Source: a virus. Taken from it: a stretch of DNA of 64,000 nt. The notes under the pieces were generated by a model, which saw only the letters and a list, made by a program, of their open reading frames with translations, made no database searches and was not told the DNA's origin. The number at the start of each line of letters is the position of its first letter. Within the stretch, counting starts at the first letter, position 1. The stretch spans positions 1-64,000 of the IMG/VR virus record IMGVR_UViG_3300021961_000044; one strand, 5' to 3'. The translations under genes and the position numbers were made by a program. Below, in pieces: positions 1 to 10,500 of the stretch.

Positions 1-1
1 T

Positions 2-220
2 CTCGACGTTTCTTATAACGGTTGGGAAAATTACGAGACCTGGAATGTTGCTCTGTGGATCAACAATGACGAGGGTTTGTATCACCTTGCTATGGAGTGT
101 GGTGACTATCAATCCTTCTGTGATTACGTCGGTTCAGATGCAAAAACAGGTGACGGGGTTAAGTATAATGACCCCAAGGTAAATGTCATCCAGATCAATA
201 GCGATGTGTTCGACCTCTAA
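2..220 (+). CDS. Conserved phage protein, 5'-truncated (NYETWNVALW family)
   Basis: The reading frame is open from base 2, so the start lies outside the window; 72 residues are visible before TAA. The segment NGWENYETWNVALWINND is the hallmark of a small acidic protein family that is widespread in phages and of unknown function. The product is soluble, with no signal peptide or membrane segment. It runs in the same direction as every other gene here and is followed by 70 bases of non-coding sequence. Family assignment is from recall of the motif; no function can be given. Confidence 0.75.
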   Translation, partial: LDVSYNGWENYETWNVALWINNDEGLYHLAMECGDYQSFCDYVGSDAKTGDGVKYNDPKVNVIQINSDVFDL

Positions 221-290
221 GTAACACTCACTCCTGTCGCATGAGTATAAACTAGGCACCACACAGTTAACAACACTTTTCTTCGTTATT

Positions 291-428
291 ATGTCCAAGT
301 CCGTGATGCTTTCTCTTCTGGGTCGTGCTAACAATGGCACTGAAATCCTGGAGATTCTTGATAGTCTCACCGAAGACAATCAGCAGTCTGATGATAATGG
401 TCCTACGCTGAATCCCATCGATTTCTGA
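291..428 (+). CDS. Small conserved cyanophage protein (45 aa)
   Basis: ATG-initiated 45-residue frame beginning MSKSVMLSLLGRANNGTE and ending PTLNPIDF. A short helical N-terminal half (LLGRANNGTEILEILDSL) is followed by an acidic, Asn/Gln-rich tail. Similar tiny proteins with a SLLxRxNNGxEIL core occur in cyanomyoviruses as hypothetical proteins, which is why I accept so short a frame. The Shine-Dalgarno signal is poor. The function is unknown. It sits in the 70-200 base spaced, probably early-expressed set of small genes at this end of the window. Confidence 0.6.
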   Translation: MSKSVMLSLLGRANNGTEILEILDSLTEDNQQSDDNGPTLNPIDF

Positions 429-446
429 TAGTAACTGTGCGGGGGG

Positions 447-476
447 TTGACATCAGTCAGTCTCCCGTATTATAAT
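447..476 (+). promoter_or_regulatory. Consensus sigma70-type promoter
   Basis: A perfect TTGACA (447-452) is separated by 18 bases from a perfect TATAAT (471-476). Initiation would fall near 483. This is the expected form of a phage early promoter read by the host housekeeping RNA polymerase before late sigma gp55 is made. The first downstream gene starts at 632, leaving a leader of about 150 bases. Confidence 0.8.
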
Positions 477-507
477 AGCAGAGTATCAGTGAAACAACAG
501 TGTTTTA

Positions 508-544
508 GGGGCGGCGTTTATATCGTGCCGTGCCGCGTTGCCCC
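508..544 (+). promoter_or_regulatory. GC-rich hairpin in the untranslated leader
   Basis: GGGGCGGCG (508-516) can pair with CGTTGCCCC (536-544), giving nine pairs including two G-U, around a 19-base loop. It lies about 25 bases into the leader of the 447-476 promoter and stands out against the AT-rich surroundings. No U-tract follows, so it is not a standard intrinsic terminator; a stability or regulatory element, or part of a small RNA, is possible. The rest of the 429-631 stretch holds no convincing gene. Confidence 0.4.
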
Positions 545-631
545 CGTATATAAAAAAGGCAAACTACCCTAACCTACAGAGGTGACAAAACGCGAGCATT
601 ATATCATTCTAAAAAAAATTTTTCCGGAAGT

Positions 632-778
632 ATGAGAAGATATCAATACCGTCGCAGAGGTCCATATTGGAATTTCTGGAAGGTAGTATTGGCAGGATGG
701 ATGATTCGTTATCCACGCCCATTTTTTATTGCTTTTGGATTTTTATTAGTAGTCATATATAATACGCTTACAAAATAA
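632..778 (+). CDS. Small basic membrane protein (48 aa)
   Basis: ATG-initiated frame of 48 residues. The N-terminus is strongly basic and aromatic (MRRYQYRRRGPYWNFW), followed by RYPRP and a hydrophobic segment (about residues 31-44, FFIAFGFLLVVIY) that would span a membrane once, with the basic end inside by the positive-inside rule. The Shine-Dalgarno signal is weak (GGAAG). It is the first gene after the consensus promoter and is followed by a strong terminator, so it is probably a single-gene early transcript. Small membrane proteins of this kind are common early phage genes, but I do not recognise this one. Confidence 0.55.
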   Translation: MRRYQYRRRGPYWNFWKVVLAGWMIRYPRPFFIAFGFLLVVIYNTLTK

Positions 779-812
779 AACACAGAAAAAAATTACCGGA
801 TATATTTTTTGT

Positions 813-846
813 CCCCATAGGGTTTTCCGCCCTAGGGGTATTTTTA
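813..846 (+). terminator. Intrinsic terminator
   Basis: CCCC(A)TAGGG and CCCTAGGGG form a nine-pair stem with one bulged A around the loop TTTTCCG, followed by TATTTTTATT. It closes the transcript started at the 447-476 promoter, just after the small membrane protein. Confidence 0.75.
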
Positions 847-895
847 TTCGCATATATAGTAAGGAAAGAGAATAATCACATTATTCATAAGGTTC

Positions 896-1171
896 ATGAC
901 TAACAATTCTTATCCGAAGATCTATAACATCTTTGCTGGCGATAAATGTATTGCTGCAGAGGTACCCGAGGAAGAGTTCGATGCCCTTTGGCAGACTGTT
1001 CGAGGTATGGTAGGATTAATGCAGACTTCATATTCTTTAGAAGATCTACGTTATGAAGAATGGATAGATAGACCTATGACTGAAATTGGAAATGATATTG
1101 CTGCTCATAGACTAAAGCAACGAGTTGAAAAACAAAAGGAACTAGAAAGAATAAGGGAAGAAGATTCCTAA
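896..1171 (+). CDS. Conserved hypothetical protein (91 aa)
   Basis: Ninety-one residues, charged and soluble. The N-terminal half (YPKIYNIFAGDKCIAAEVPE) looks like a small beta-rich domain; the C-terminal third (residues about 70-90) is a Lys/Glu-rich helix. The start is supported by AAGG six bases upstream of ATG. It lies between an intrinsic terminator and a sigma70-like promoter. The general pattern matches short hypothetical proteins of cyanomyoviruses, but I cannot name a family or function. Confidence 0.65.
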   Translation: MTNNSYPKIYNIFAGDKCIAAEVPEEEFDALWQTVRGMVGLMQTSYSLEDLRYEEWIDRPMTEIGNDIAAHRLKQRVEKQKELERIREEDS

Positions 1172-1174
1172 GTA

Positions 1175-1203
1175 TTGACTAACCTATTATTCTCTGTTAA
1201 AAT
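1175..1203 (+). promoter_or_regulatory. Sigma70-type promoter before the glycosyltransferase
   Basis: TTGACT (1175-1180, five of six consensus) is spaced by 17 bases from TAAAAT (1198-1203, five of six). The predicted start near 1210 leaves an 18-base leader before the ATG of the next gene. Confidence 0.65.
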
Positions 1204-1227
1204 TTGAACTGAAACCAACCAAAAGTT

Positions 1228-2019
1228 ATGGCAAAAGGATTTACTGTAAAGACTGTCCCTCCAAAGAAATCAACACCAAAGACGGAATGGGACTACCCTG
1301 CAATTATGGAAAGAATGCGTGGTAAGACCATTGTGATGTGTCTGCCAGGTCGAGGCTGTTCTTACATCTTTATGAAGAACTTCCTGCAACTTTGTTTTGA
1401 TCTTGTTCAAAACGGTTGTGCAATTCAGATCTCTCAAGACTATTCGTCTATGGTCAACTTTGCACGTTGTAAGGTTCTTGGTGCAAACGTTCTGCGTGGT
1501 CCTAAGCAAATTCCTTGGGATGGCAAAATGAACTATGATTACCAACTCTGGATTGATAGTGATATCGTCTTTGACACTGGTAAATTCTGGCAACTCTGTG
1601 ATCTGGCATTCCCCGCACCAGACGAAGAGACAGGCGAAGTTGATGAGAAGGAGATTGTTTGTGGATGGTATCTCACAGAAGACGGTCATACTTCCTCTGT
1701 TGCTCACTGGCTTGATGAAGAAGAATTCCGCAAGAATGGCGGTGTTATGAATCATGAAACCATTGAGACCCTTAGCAAGCGTCAGAAACCCTTCACATGC
1801 GACTATACTGGATTTGGATGGGTACTGATCAAGAAGGGCGTCTTTGAGAACCTGGAGTATCCTTGGTTCGCTCCTAAGATGCAAGTCTTTGAATCTGGTG
1901 CAGTCCAAGACATGTGTGGTGAGGACGTATCATTCTGTCTCGATGCTATCGAAGCAGGCTTTAAGATCTGGTGTGACCCCCGCGTTCGTGTCGGTCACGA
2001 AAAAACTCGTATTATTTGA
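1228..2019 (+). CDS. Glycosyltransferase, GT-A fold (263 aa)
   Basis: Likely transfers a sugar from a nucleotide-sugar donor. The DxD-type metal/donor site is D110-S111-D112 in LWIDSDIVF, preceded by a Rossmann-like half with N-terminal beta strand TIVMCLPGRG. Downstream, a GFGWVLIKKGVF segment and a GEDVSFCLDAIEAGF segment match the acceptor side and catalytic region of GT2-like enzymes, and the closing GHEK supplies a His for the metal. The whole domain is about 260 residues with no extension or signal peptide. It stands behind its own sigma70-like promoter, so it is probably expressed early or middle. Acceptor unknown: host surface glycan, phage DNA or virion protein are all possible. Its codons are visibly more GC-rich than the baseplate genes downstream. 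Confidence 0.75.
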   Translation: MAKGFTVKTVPPKKSTPKTEWDYPAIMERMRGKTIVMCLPGRGCSYIFMKNFLQLCFDLVQNGCAIQISQDYSSMVNFARCKVLGANVLRGPKQIPWDGKMNYDYQLWIDSDIVFDTGKFWQLCDLAFPAPDEETGEVDEKEIVCGWYLTEDGHTSSVAHWLDEEEFRKNGGVMNHETIETLSKRQKPFTCDYTGFGWVLIKKGVFENLEYPWFAPKMQVFESGAVQDMCGEDVSFCLDAIEAGFKIWCDPRVRVGHEKTRII

Positions 2020-2045
2020 TCTACAAAATTTCTCGGAGATAAATT

Positions 2046-2183
2046 ATGGCAATTATGAAAGGTGGGAATTATACCCCCGGTAAGCCGAAAAAAACTCGTC
2101 AAGGCAACTCGAAAAATACGCTTCTCTCGGCATCTGCAAGAAACGGAAAGAAGAAAAGGTATAGAGGACAAGGTAGAGGATAA
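2046..2183 (+). CDS. Small basic protein (45 aa)
   Basis: ATG-initiated 45-residue frame, starting MAIMKGGNYTPGKPKKTRQG and ending in a Lys/Arg/Gly-rich tail (KKKRYRGQGRG). It is preceded by GGAG (CTCGGAGATAAATT) about eight bases before the ATG, a good Shine-Dalgarno. The charge suggests nucleic-acid binding, but this is inference. It directly follows the glycosyltransferase and precedes a perfect terminator, so it is the last gene of that unit. Comparable tiny basic proteins are found in cyanomyoviruses next to the gp25 gene. Confidence 0.65.
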   Translation: MAIMKGGNYTPGKPKKTRQGNSKNTLLSASARNGKKKRYRGQGRG

Positions 2184-2187
2184 TAAG

Positions 2188-2217
2188 AGAGGGTGATTCA
2201 TTCACCCTCTTTTTTTA
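2188..2217 (+). terminator. Intrinsic terminator
   Basis: A perfect nine-pair stem AGAGGGTGA / TCACCCTCT with loop TTCAT, followed by a T run. It separates the early-type unit from the late baseplate unit whose promoter lies three bases further on. Confidence 0.9.
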
Positions 2218-2219
2218 TG

Positions 2220-2227
2220 AATAAATA
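2220..2227 (+). promoter_or_regulatory. T4-type late promoter before gp25
   Basis: AATAAATA matches seven of eight positions of the T4 late promoter TATAAATA recognised by gp55. It lies just after a terminator and 27 bases before the gp25 ATG, with no -35 element, as expected for this class. Confidence 0.75.
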
Positions 2228-2254
2228 ACCTTATTAAAGTGCGTTTCTATACTC

Positions 2255-2656
2255 ATGCCTCTGGAAAGAGTCAGTCAAGGATTTAAAGATATATCAATGA
2301 CATTCGGAATGAATCCATTGACGGATGATCTTGTAGCACTTAAAAATGTCAATGCGATCAATCGTGCTATAAGAAATATTGTTCTTACCATACCAGGCGA
2401 AGTTCCCTTTAATCCTACATTTGGTTCTCATATTGGAGCATCTTTATTTGAAAATATGGATGAATTCTCTGCAAGAGAAATTAAAAATGAAATTATGATG
2501 TCGATTAAAAACTTTGAACCAAGAGTTAGACTTAATAATGTAAAAGTAACACCTAACTATGATGCTTATATTTTCGACGTTAGGATTGAATATGACATAA
2601 TTGGTAGTCCCATGCCAACACAAGTATTAGAATTTGCTCTCGTATCAGCAAGATAA
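2255..2656 (+). CDS. 25: Baseplate wedge subunit gp25
   Basis: Member of the GPW/gp25 family, the sheath-initiating component of the baseplate wedge that docks the first sheath ring. The 133-residue length matches T4 gp25 (132). The core RAIRNIVLTIPGEVPFNPTF followed by GSHIGASLFENMDEFS is the diagnostic signature of the fold, and the C-terminal half carries the alternating beta strands of the family. It is followed without a gap by gp6 (stop TAA then ATG), so the two are translationally linked; in T4-like phages gp25, gp6 and gp7 form the wedge core. Start chosen at the ATG giving MPLERVSQGF, directly behind the late promoter. Confidence 0.95.
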   Translation: MPLERVSQGFKDISMTFGMNPLTDDLVALKNVNAINRAIRNIVLTIPGEVPFNPTFGSHIGASLFENMDEFSAREIKNEIMMSIKNFEPRVRLNNVKVTPNYDAYIFDVRIEYDIIGSPMPTQVLEFALVSAR

Positions 2657-4582
2657 ATGACACTTCAAAACTTTACTTCACTAGACTTTGATCAAATAAA
2701 AGCGCTTCTGATTGAGTACATACGATCAGATCCAAATTTTACTGATTATGATTTTGAAGGATCTAACCTAAGTTCGATCATTAATTTGATGGCATATAAC
2801 ACATATGTCTCATCTTATAATGCGAACATGCTTGCGAATGAGGTATTTCTTGAGTCTGCTACACTCAGAGAAAACGTAGTTGCACTTGCAAGATCAATTG
2901 GATATACTCCAAGATCAAGAAGAGCAGCAAGAGCAACTGTAAGTTTTTTCGTTGATTGTACTGGTATTACTCCTGTTCCAACATCTCTAACACTGCAAAG
3001 AGGAATTGTTGCTGCATCCACAGGAAACTTTGCCAATCAAAGTTTTGTATTCTCAAGACCAGAAGATACAACAGTCGCAGTTGTAAATGGAATTGCATCT
3101 TTCGATGAACTAGAAATATGCGAGGGAAATAGAATTAGACAGGAATATACAGTAAATTCAACAAATCCAAATCAACGTTTTATTATTGATAATGTTGGGG
3201 TTGATACAGATACTTTAGTTGTAAGGGTTAAAGATTCGACAGCATCTACCACATGGGTATATTATCATCGCAAAGATGATCTTTTTGGATTGAATAGTGA
3301 GTCTAAAATCTTCTTCTTACAAGAGATTGAAGATGAAAGATATGAAATTACCTTTGGTGATGGCATTTTTGGTAAGAAATTGCAGGAAGGTAACATCATT
3401 GAGGCAGTTTATATTACATCTAACGGCGATAGTGCCAATGGAGTTAGTAATTTTGCCTTCAGTGGACGCCTTGTATACACCAGAAACGGTATAGAGTACG
3501 TAGTTTCTTCTGGAATTTCGATTTTAGGCACTGATCTTGGAGCTGCTGGCGGAGATTCTATCGAATCAATCGAGTCAATTCGTAAATTTGCACCAAAAAT
3601 CTACTCATCACAGAACAGAGCACTCACAGCATCCGACTATGAAGTGCTAATTCCATCAAAAGTTTACCCAGAAACCGAATCTATCTCTGTTTTTGGTGGA
3701 GAAGACCTAGTTCCACCTCAATATGGAAAGGTTTTTATCAGCATTAAACCCAAATTTGGCGATTTTCTTCCAAATTTGATCAAACAAGACATTGTTAGGG
3801 AGTTGAAAAAGTACTCTGTAGCGGGAATTGTCCCAGAAATCCTTGATTTGAAGTATCTTTACCTTGAAACTGAGTCTCAAGTGTATTATAACACAAATCA
3901 AGCGGCAAATGCAGCGGAACTTTCATCAATTATTCGCGGAAACGTTGAAAAATATGCAGATTCTACTGAATTAAACAGATATGGAGCAAGATTTAAGTAT
4001 AGTAAGTTCCAAAAAATCATTGATGACAGTAATCAAGCAATAACATCGAATATTACGAAGATTAGAATGAGAAGAGATCTTCGTGTGCTGTTAAATACTT
4101 TTGCAGAATATCAAATTGGTTTCGGCAATCAATTTTATATTGGCAATTTGACTGGATATAATATTAAATCAACCGCGTTTAGAGTTCAAGGAATCACTGG
4201 TGATGTATATCTTTCCGATATTCCAGATTCGGATAGACTAAATGGTTCTATTTTCTTATTCAATGTTCCTTCTCCAAATTCTAACGCTGTTACCATCAGA
4301 AAAAGAAATGTCGGAAGAATTGACTACGTAAATGGTATTATTACCTTAAGTGCGATAAACATCCAATCTGGAAAAGAAAAGGATGGTCAACAAATTATAG
4401 AAATTTCCGCAATTCCACAATCCAATGATGTTGTTGGTTTTCAAGATCTTTATTTGCAATTAGATGTTTCTAAGAGCACTATTGAAATGGTATCAGACAA
4501 TATTGCATCGGGTCTTGATGTTTCAGGATCTAACTATATCGTATCCTCTAGTTACACCACTGGGAATTTAGTAAGAGTATAA
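2657..4582 (+). CDS. 6: Baseplate wedge subunit gp6
   Basis: 641 residues, close to T4 gp6 (660). gp6 belongs to the baseplate J-like superfamily and forms the iris-like ring that connects wedges and opens during contraction. The N-terminus (QIKALLIEYIRSDPNFTDYD) and the segment DSIESIESIRKFAPKIY with SSQNRALTASDYEVLI (about residues 298-335) are typical of J-like baseplate proteins. The C-terminal 200 residues are beta-rich and less recognisable. It begins at the base after the gp25 stop and ends three bases before the gp7-like gene, so the three are one operon read from the late promoter at 2220. Confidence 0.92.
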   Translation: MTLQNFTSLDFDQIKALLIEYIRSDPNFTDYDFEGSNLSSIINLMAYNTYVSSYNANMLANEVFLESATLRENVVALARSIGYTPRSRRAARATVSFFVDCTGITPVPTSLTLQRGIVAASTGNFANQSFVFSRPEDTTVAVVNGIASFDELEICEGNRIRQEYTVNSTNPNQRFIIDNVGVDTDTLVVRVKDSTASTTWVYYHRKDDLFGLNSESKIFFLQEIEDERYEITFGDGIFGKKLQEGNIIEAVYITSNGDSANGVSNFAFSGRLVYTRNGIEYVVSSGISILGTDLGAAGGDSIESIESIRKFAPKIYSSQNRALTASDYEVLIPSKVYPETESISVFGGEDLVPPQYGKVFISIKPKFGDFLPNLIKQDIVRELKKYSVAGIVPEILDLKYLYLETESQVYYNTNQAANAAELSSIIRGNVEKYADSTELNRYGARFKYSKFQKIIDDSNQAITSNITKIRMRRDLRVLLNTFAEYQIGFGNQFYIGNLTGYNIKSTAFRVQGITGDVYLSDIPDSDRLNGSIFLFNVPSPNSNAVTIRKRNVGRIDYVNGIITLSAINIQSGKEKDGQQIIEISAIPQSNDVVGFQDLYLQLDVSKSTIEMVSDNIASGLDVSGSNYIVSSSYTTGNLVRV

Positions 4583-4585
4583 AGA

Positions 4586-7500
4586 ATGACAAGCAGCAGA
4601 ATCAAATTCAATCAAATCGTAGCCGATCAATTCCCTACGTATATCAGAGAAGAATTTCCAGCAGTACAAGAATTCTTTACCAAGTATTACTTGTCACAGG
4701 AATATCCTGGTGGAGCGCTGGATCTGTTAAACAACATTGACAAATATAATAGTATCGAAGAAGTTTCTGATCGATATGTTAATGATGCAGAACTAACTTT
4801 GCCTATAGGACTTTTTGATACTGAGATTAATGTTGCATCTACACAGGGATTTCCTGATAACTATGGTTTAATTAAAGTTGATAATGAATTAATTCTTTAT
4901 ACAGAGAAAAGTAACATTCAATTTAAAGGATGTGTTAGGGGATTCTTAGGGATTACCTCTTACGAAGACCCTTTAAATCCAGAGAATTTTATTTTTTCAA
5001 CATCTAATCAAGAAAAGCATGATCTTCAATATAGTCCAGAAGGTGTTGGACTAAAAAGAGTAACAAATTTAAGTGCTCTTTTCTTAAAAGAATTTTTCAA
5101 AAAAGTAAAATATAGACTTGCTCCTGGGTTTGAGAATAGAGAATTATTTTCTGGAACAGACGAAGAAACTAATAAAGAGATTGCAATAAAACAGTCTCGA
5201 TTTATTAAACAAATAAAAGATTTTTACAAAACAAGAGGAACAGACGAATCCTTTAAAATTTTGTTTAAAGCTCTTTATGGAGAAAAAGCTGAGATAGTCA
5301 GACCAAAAGAGTTTTTATTCAGACCATCTGATTCTCAATTTCAAGTTACTAAAGATTTTATTGTAACTCCAATTAGCGGAAATCCTGCAGAATTGGAGAG
5401 AAATACACTTCAGCAAGATGAGTATAAGGATATAACTAGAGCATATGCTCCTGTTGCTAAAGTAGAAAAAGTTACAACAGGTTTTACAACTTCAAACTAC
5501 TGGAGAGTTAGTATTGATGCGAATTATGATAGAGATATCATAATAAATGGATCCATCTATGGTAATTTTAAAGCACATGCCAAAACAAAAGTAATAGGAA
5601 ATATTTCAGCAGGATCTAGTTATATTGATGTCGATTCAACACTGGGATTTCCTCAAGATGGAGAATTGTATGTTGCTTATTCTGATGGAACTGTTGGTGT
5701 AGTAACATACAAAAATAAATCATTAACTCAATTTTTTGATTGTACTAATATAACAAATACCATTAAAGATACTGAAAATATTTTTATTAATACTTATGCA
5801 TATGGATATTCAAATGTAGATCAATCCCTTATCAAAGTAAGAATCACTCCAGTATTAGAAAATCCATCGGAAAATACAAATAACCATTATTATGAAAATG
5901 GAGAACTGATTGATATTAAGTCATTAGGAGAAGATGCTTCAACGAACGATATTTGGACAATTAATTCCAGTCCAACATATCAGGTAAAAAGTGTTTCTTT
6001 AGTAGATTCTCAACAAAAGTTATATTCTATTTCCACTTTTGATACAATTCTGTTAAAAATAGGAAATACTATCTCGATTGAAGATACCACAGGAACAAAA
6101 ACAGAAGCAGTAGTATTTGATATTACATCTGCCAATGCTTTAAGTGTGAGATCAGATACTCTATTGGATGTAAACAAAAAATATACTTTTACTAAAAAGT
6201 TGTCAAAAGTTAATGCAACTTATTTTACAAATATATCCCACTTAAATTCAAATGTAGAAAATGTTTATATTGATGGAAATAAAACTCTTATAGCGTCTCC
6301 ATCTATACCATCATATAGAAATCAACCACTTGACGTAACTTCCAAAAAAATTATATTTTCTGGAACATTTCCTCCTGTAGGTGTTGGATCTACCAACACC
6401 TACAATATTTCTCCACTTAAAGATCATGGTTTTTATACTGGCGATGCAGTATATTATTCTTTCCCAGTAAAAGAAACCTTAGATACTTTCTCTGGAGTTA
6501 CTCAAACTACATATCCAGAAGGAAATTTGGGAAGTAACTTCGAAGAGGGATTATACTTTATTAAAAGAATAGATGAAAATAATGTTCAATTTGCAAAAGG
6601 AAGATCTGATCTTTTCTATGGAAATTTTGTAAGTACACCATCTCCAGTAACTATCACTGGACAAGTACTTGAAGTTTATAATTTGAAAGGAAAAACTTTA
6701 GGAACGCAAAAACTCCTTAGAGAAATTTCCAAACCAGAAAAAGATGGCAAAAAATATGAGACCACTCCAGGAACTAAGACAGGCATATTTGTTAATGGAG
6801 TAGAACTTCAAAACTACAAATCAACTGATACTGTATATTATGGGTCTATCCAAAAAATTGACGTATCTGCTCCTGGAGAGGATTATGATATTATTAATCC
6901 GCCAATTTTGCACATTAGTGATTCTGTAGGGACAGGGGCTACTGGTTATGTTTCTGTTTCGGGTTCTTTAAAAGAACTTAGAATAATTTCACCAGGATTT
7001 AATTATATTGAAACTCCAGTCATCAAAGTAACTGGTGGAAATGGAACAGGAGCAAAAGCGGCTGTTAAATTAAATCAAGTTACTCATTATATAAATTTCA
7101 ATTCAACTGTTCTTGGACAAAAAGTAGGCATAGGAACAACTGTATCTACAATTGGTTTTACTACATATCATAAGTTTACAAATGCAGAAAAAGTTCTATA
7201 CAAAAATAATGGAGGGCAGGTAATTTCTGGTCTTTCTACCAATTCTGTCTATTATGTAAACGTTGTCGATCCTTATACCGTAAAACTACACCAAACAGAA
7301 AATCAAGCAGTACTTGGAGTCGGAACTGTTGTTTTACTTGACTATGGAACAGGAAATCATACACTCGAATCAGTATCCAAGAAAAATGTAATTTCAAAAA
7401 TAAACATAATTTCTGAAGGTCAAGGATATACTAATAGAAAACTAACAACTGGAATTGTAGGAATTAATACCGCGAGTAATACTATTACTATTCCAAATCA

Positions 7501-10500
7501 TAATTTTTCCACGGGAGAAAGAATTGTTTATGATGTGGATGGTACTTCTGTAGTTGGATTGATTCCAAAAACAAGTTATTATATTGATAAGAAAGATAAT
7601 GATTCTTTCAGATTATATCAATCTGGAATTGGATCTGATGGACAAGTTTATAATACAAAATTGTATGCAGATTTAAGAAATGTTGGATTAGGAACTCATA
7701 TTTTCAATTATCCGGAAATAGAAGTTACTATTGAAGGAAAGATTGGCATTTCTTCGTTATCAACAGAAGATTTTAAGGCAAGAGTTCAACCAATTTTTAG
7801 AGGTTCCGTCGAATCTGTTCATTTATCGAATGATGGAGTTGGATATGGATCTTCTGAAATTTTAAACTTTAATAGAGAACCTTTAATAAATCTTCAAACT
7901 GGAGAAGAAGCACAATTAACTCCAATTGTCAATAACGGACAAGTTGTAGAAGTTTTAGTAAATTCTAAAGGATCTGGATATAATTCATCTCCAACTCTAC
8001 AAGTTGTTGGTTCTGGTGTTGGAGCAGTAATAACTCCAGTAGTAGTAAACGGACAAATAGAATCAGTAAACGTCATTCATGGTGGAGTATCCTACAATAG
8101 ACAAGATACATCCATTAATGTAATTTCATCAGGAAAAGGTGCTAAGTTTTCTGCCACAATAAAAACTTGGACTGTTAATAATGTTATTGCTAACTATGAG
8201 CAGTTTACTGGAGATGATGGATTTATTACAAATGGAACGAATCTACAATATGGTCTTCAGTATACGCATTTATATTCACCAAGATCCCTAAGACAATCCT
8301 TATTTGGCATAGACTCAAAAGGAAATAAAGTATATGGATCTGTAGATCTAAAAATCAATAATGGTTTTGAAATTGATTCATTGTATCACTCTCCAATTAT
8401 AGGGTATGCATACGACGGAAATCCAATTTACGGACCATATGCATATTCTACTCTGACAGGGGGAGTAATAAAACAAGTTAAGAGTGGTTATAGATTGAGT
8501 CTTGCAAATGATCGCCCTCCATTCCCAGAAGGATTTTTTGTGGAGGATTACACCTTCTATCCAAGTTCAGATCCACTTGTATTAGATGAAAATAATGGAA
8601 GATTTTGTGTCACTCCAGAATATCCAAATGGCACATATGCATATTTTTCATCTATAAGTGAAAAACCAGATTCTACTGGAATTTATAAAGGATATAAGTC
8701 ACCAGTATTTCCTTATGTTGTAGGAAATTGCTATAATAATATTCCAAACAATTATAACTTTAAATCATTATCTAATCAAAATGATGTTGATTTAAATCAA
8801 ACTAATTACATCAGAGTTACAAATACTCATAAGATAAAAGGAAAGCAAAGTTCATACAATTACATAGATATTCCAAATAGTTTAAATCAAAAGACAGAGA
8901 TTAAATCTACATCTAAAGGTTCGATTGATGGAGTAGGAATTGTTACAGGTGGACAGAATTATAAAGTAGGTGATAGACCAATTATCAACTTCGAAGGAAG
9001 TGGAGGTTATGGAACTTTACTTGAAGTTGACAAAATTTCAGGAAAAGAAATTACATCTATTAGTGTTGCCACTAGTTCAATCTCTAATGTTGAATTTTTG
9101 CCAATATCAAATGGGGGATCTTTCTTGGCGATTGCTCCAAATCCTCATTATTGGGCAAATACCAATAAGGTAGTCGTATCTGGTCTAAGCACTACAAACA
9201 CCCTCCTTGCAGGGGCATATAGAGCAGGTATATCAACAGATAGATATGTCCTCACTGTTGGAGTTGGTACTGCTGGTGTTACTGGAATAGTAACGTACTT
9301 AAATATTTTTGGTGATTTATCTTATCCATCTTTAAAGGAAAATGATATCCTTTCGATTGGAACTGAAGATGTAAAAGTTTTATCTGTAGATCACGAAACA
9401 TCAAGAATAAGAGTTCTTAGAGGTCAAAATGGCACTGTTTCTACAGCGCATACAAATACAACAACAATAAGACAAAATCACAGAAAATTTAAGATTAATG
9501 TAGGATATAAAACGACATTCAATTATACAATAAACAAAGAGTTTTACTTCAATCCGATTGATTCTCTTGCCCTAACCGTTGGAATTGGAACAACCATAGT
9601 TTTTTCAAATCCAGGAGCAGGAAAGACAAATATATTTGTCCCACAAAAATCAATTTATCTTCCAGATCACGGTCTCAAAACTGGAGATCAAATTCTATAC
9701 AGAACTTATGGAGGAGATCCAATCGAAGTTTCTGTCGGTGGCATTAGTGCTGATTATTCAGTATCAGATCAGGAAATTTTTTACGTTGCAAAAATTTCTA
9801 ATGATTTGATCGGCATTGCAACAGTTAAAGTTGGTCTCGGATCCACAGGTTCCTTTGTGGGTGCTGGAGATAGTATTAGAGAATCATCTACATTATATTT
9901 TACTGGTATTGGAACTGGTGTATATCATAGCTTTAAAACACAATATCCAAATGTTGTTACTGGATCAGCAGAAAAGAATGAGGTAACAGTATCTCTTGCG
10001 AATACTCACGGACTTTTTAATAATGAAACAGTATTTGTCGATGTAAACGTTGGAGGATCTAAAACTGTTACTGTAAAATATAATGACAAAGCAAGAAGAA
10101 TCTTGATTGATCCAAAATCATTCACTTCTGTTGGCGTAAACACCTCAAAATCAGAGATTACAATTACCAATCATGGATTCAGATCTGGCGATAAGGTCGT
10201 TCATACTACTACCTCGAATGGTTATGGTCCTATTGATGGCGAATTATATTATGTTATTGTTGTCGATAATAATACCATCAAACTATCACAGAAAAAATCT
10301 GATGCATTAAGTTCCATTCCTTCTTATATTGGAATTACTAGCGCGTATTCTGGAGAAATTGGATTAGTAAATCCACCTATTCAAGTTTATGAAGATTCCA
10401 CTCTTGTTTTTGATGTTTCAGATTCTTCCTTGAGATTCTTGCAGCAATCCACAGAATATTCTGCATTTGAAATGCTATTCCATTCTGATTTATCATTCAA

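Noticed and set aside
582-635. A 17-codon GTG frame upstream of the 48-residue membrane protein
   Set aside because: The stop/start overlap (GTATGA) is suggestive but the ribosome signal overlaps the GTG itself and no homologue is known; it is mentioned only as part of a finding.
1270-1908. A 212-codon open frame on the - strand opposite the glycosyltransferase gene
   Set aside because: It mirrors the codon phase of a well-supported + strand gene, has no ribosome site, resembles no known family, and no other - strand gene exists in the window.
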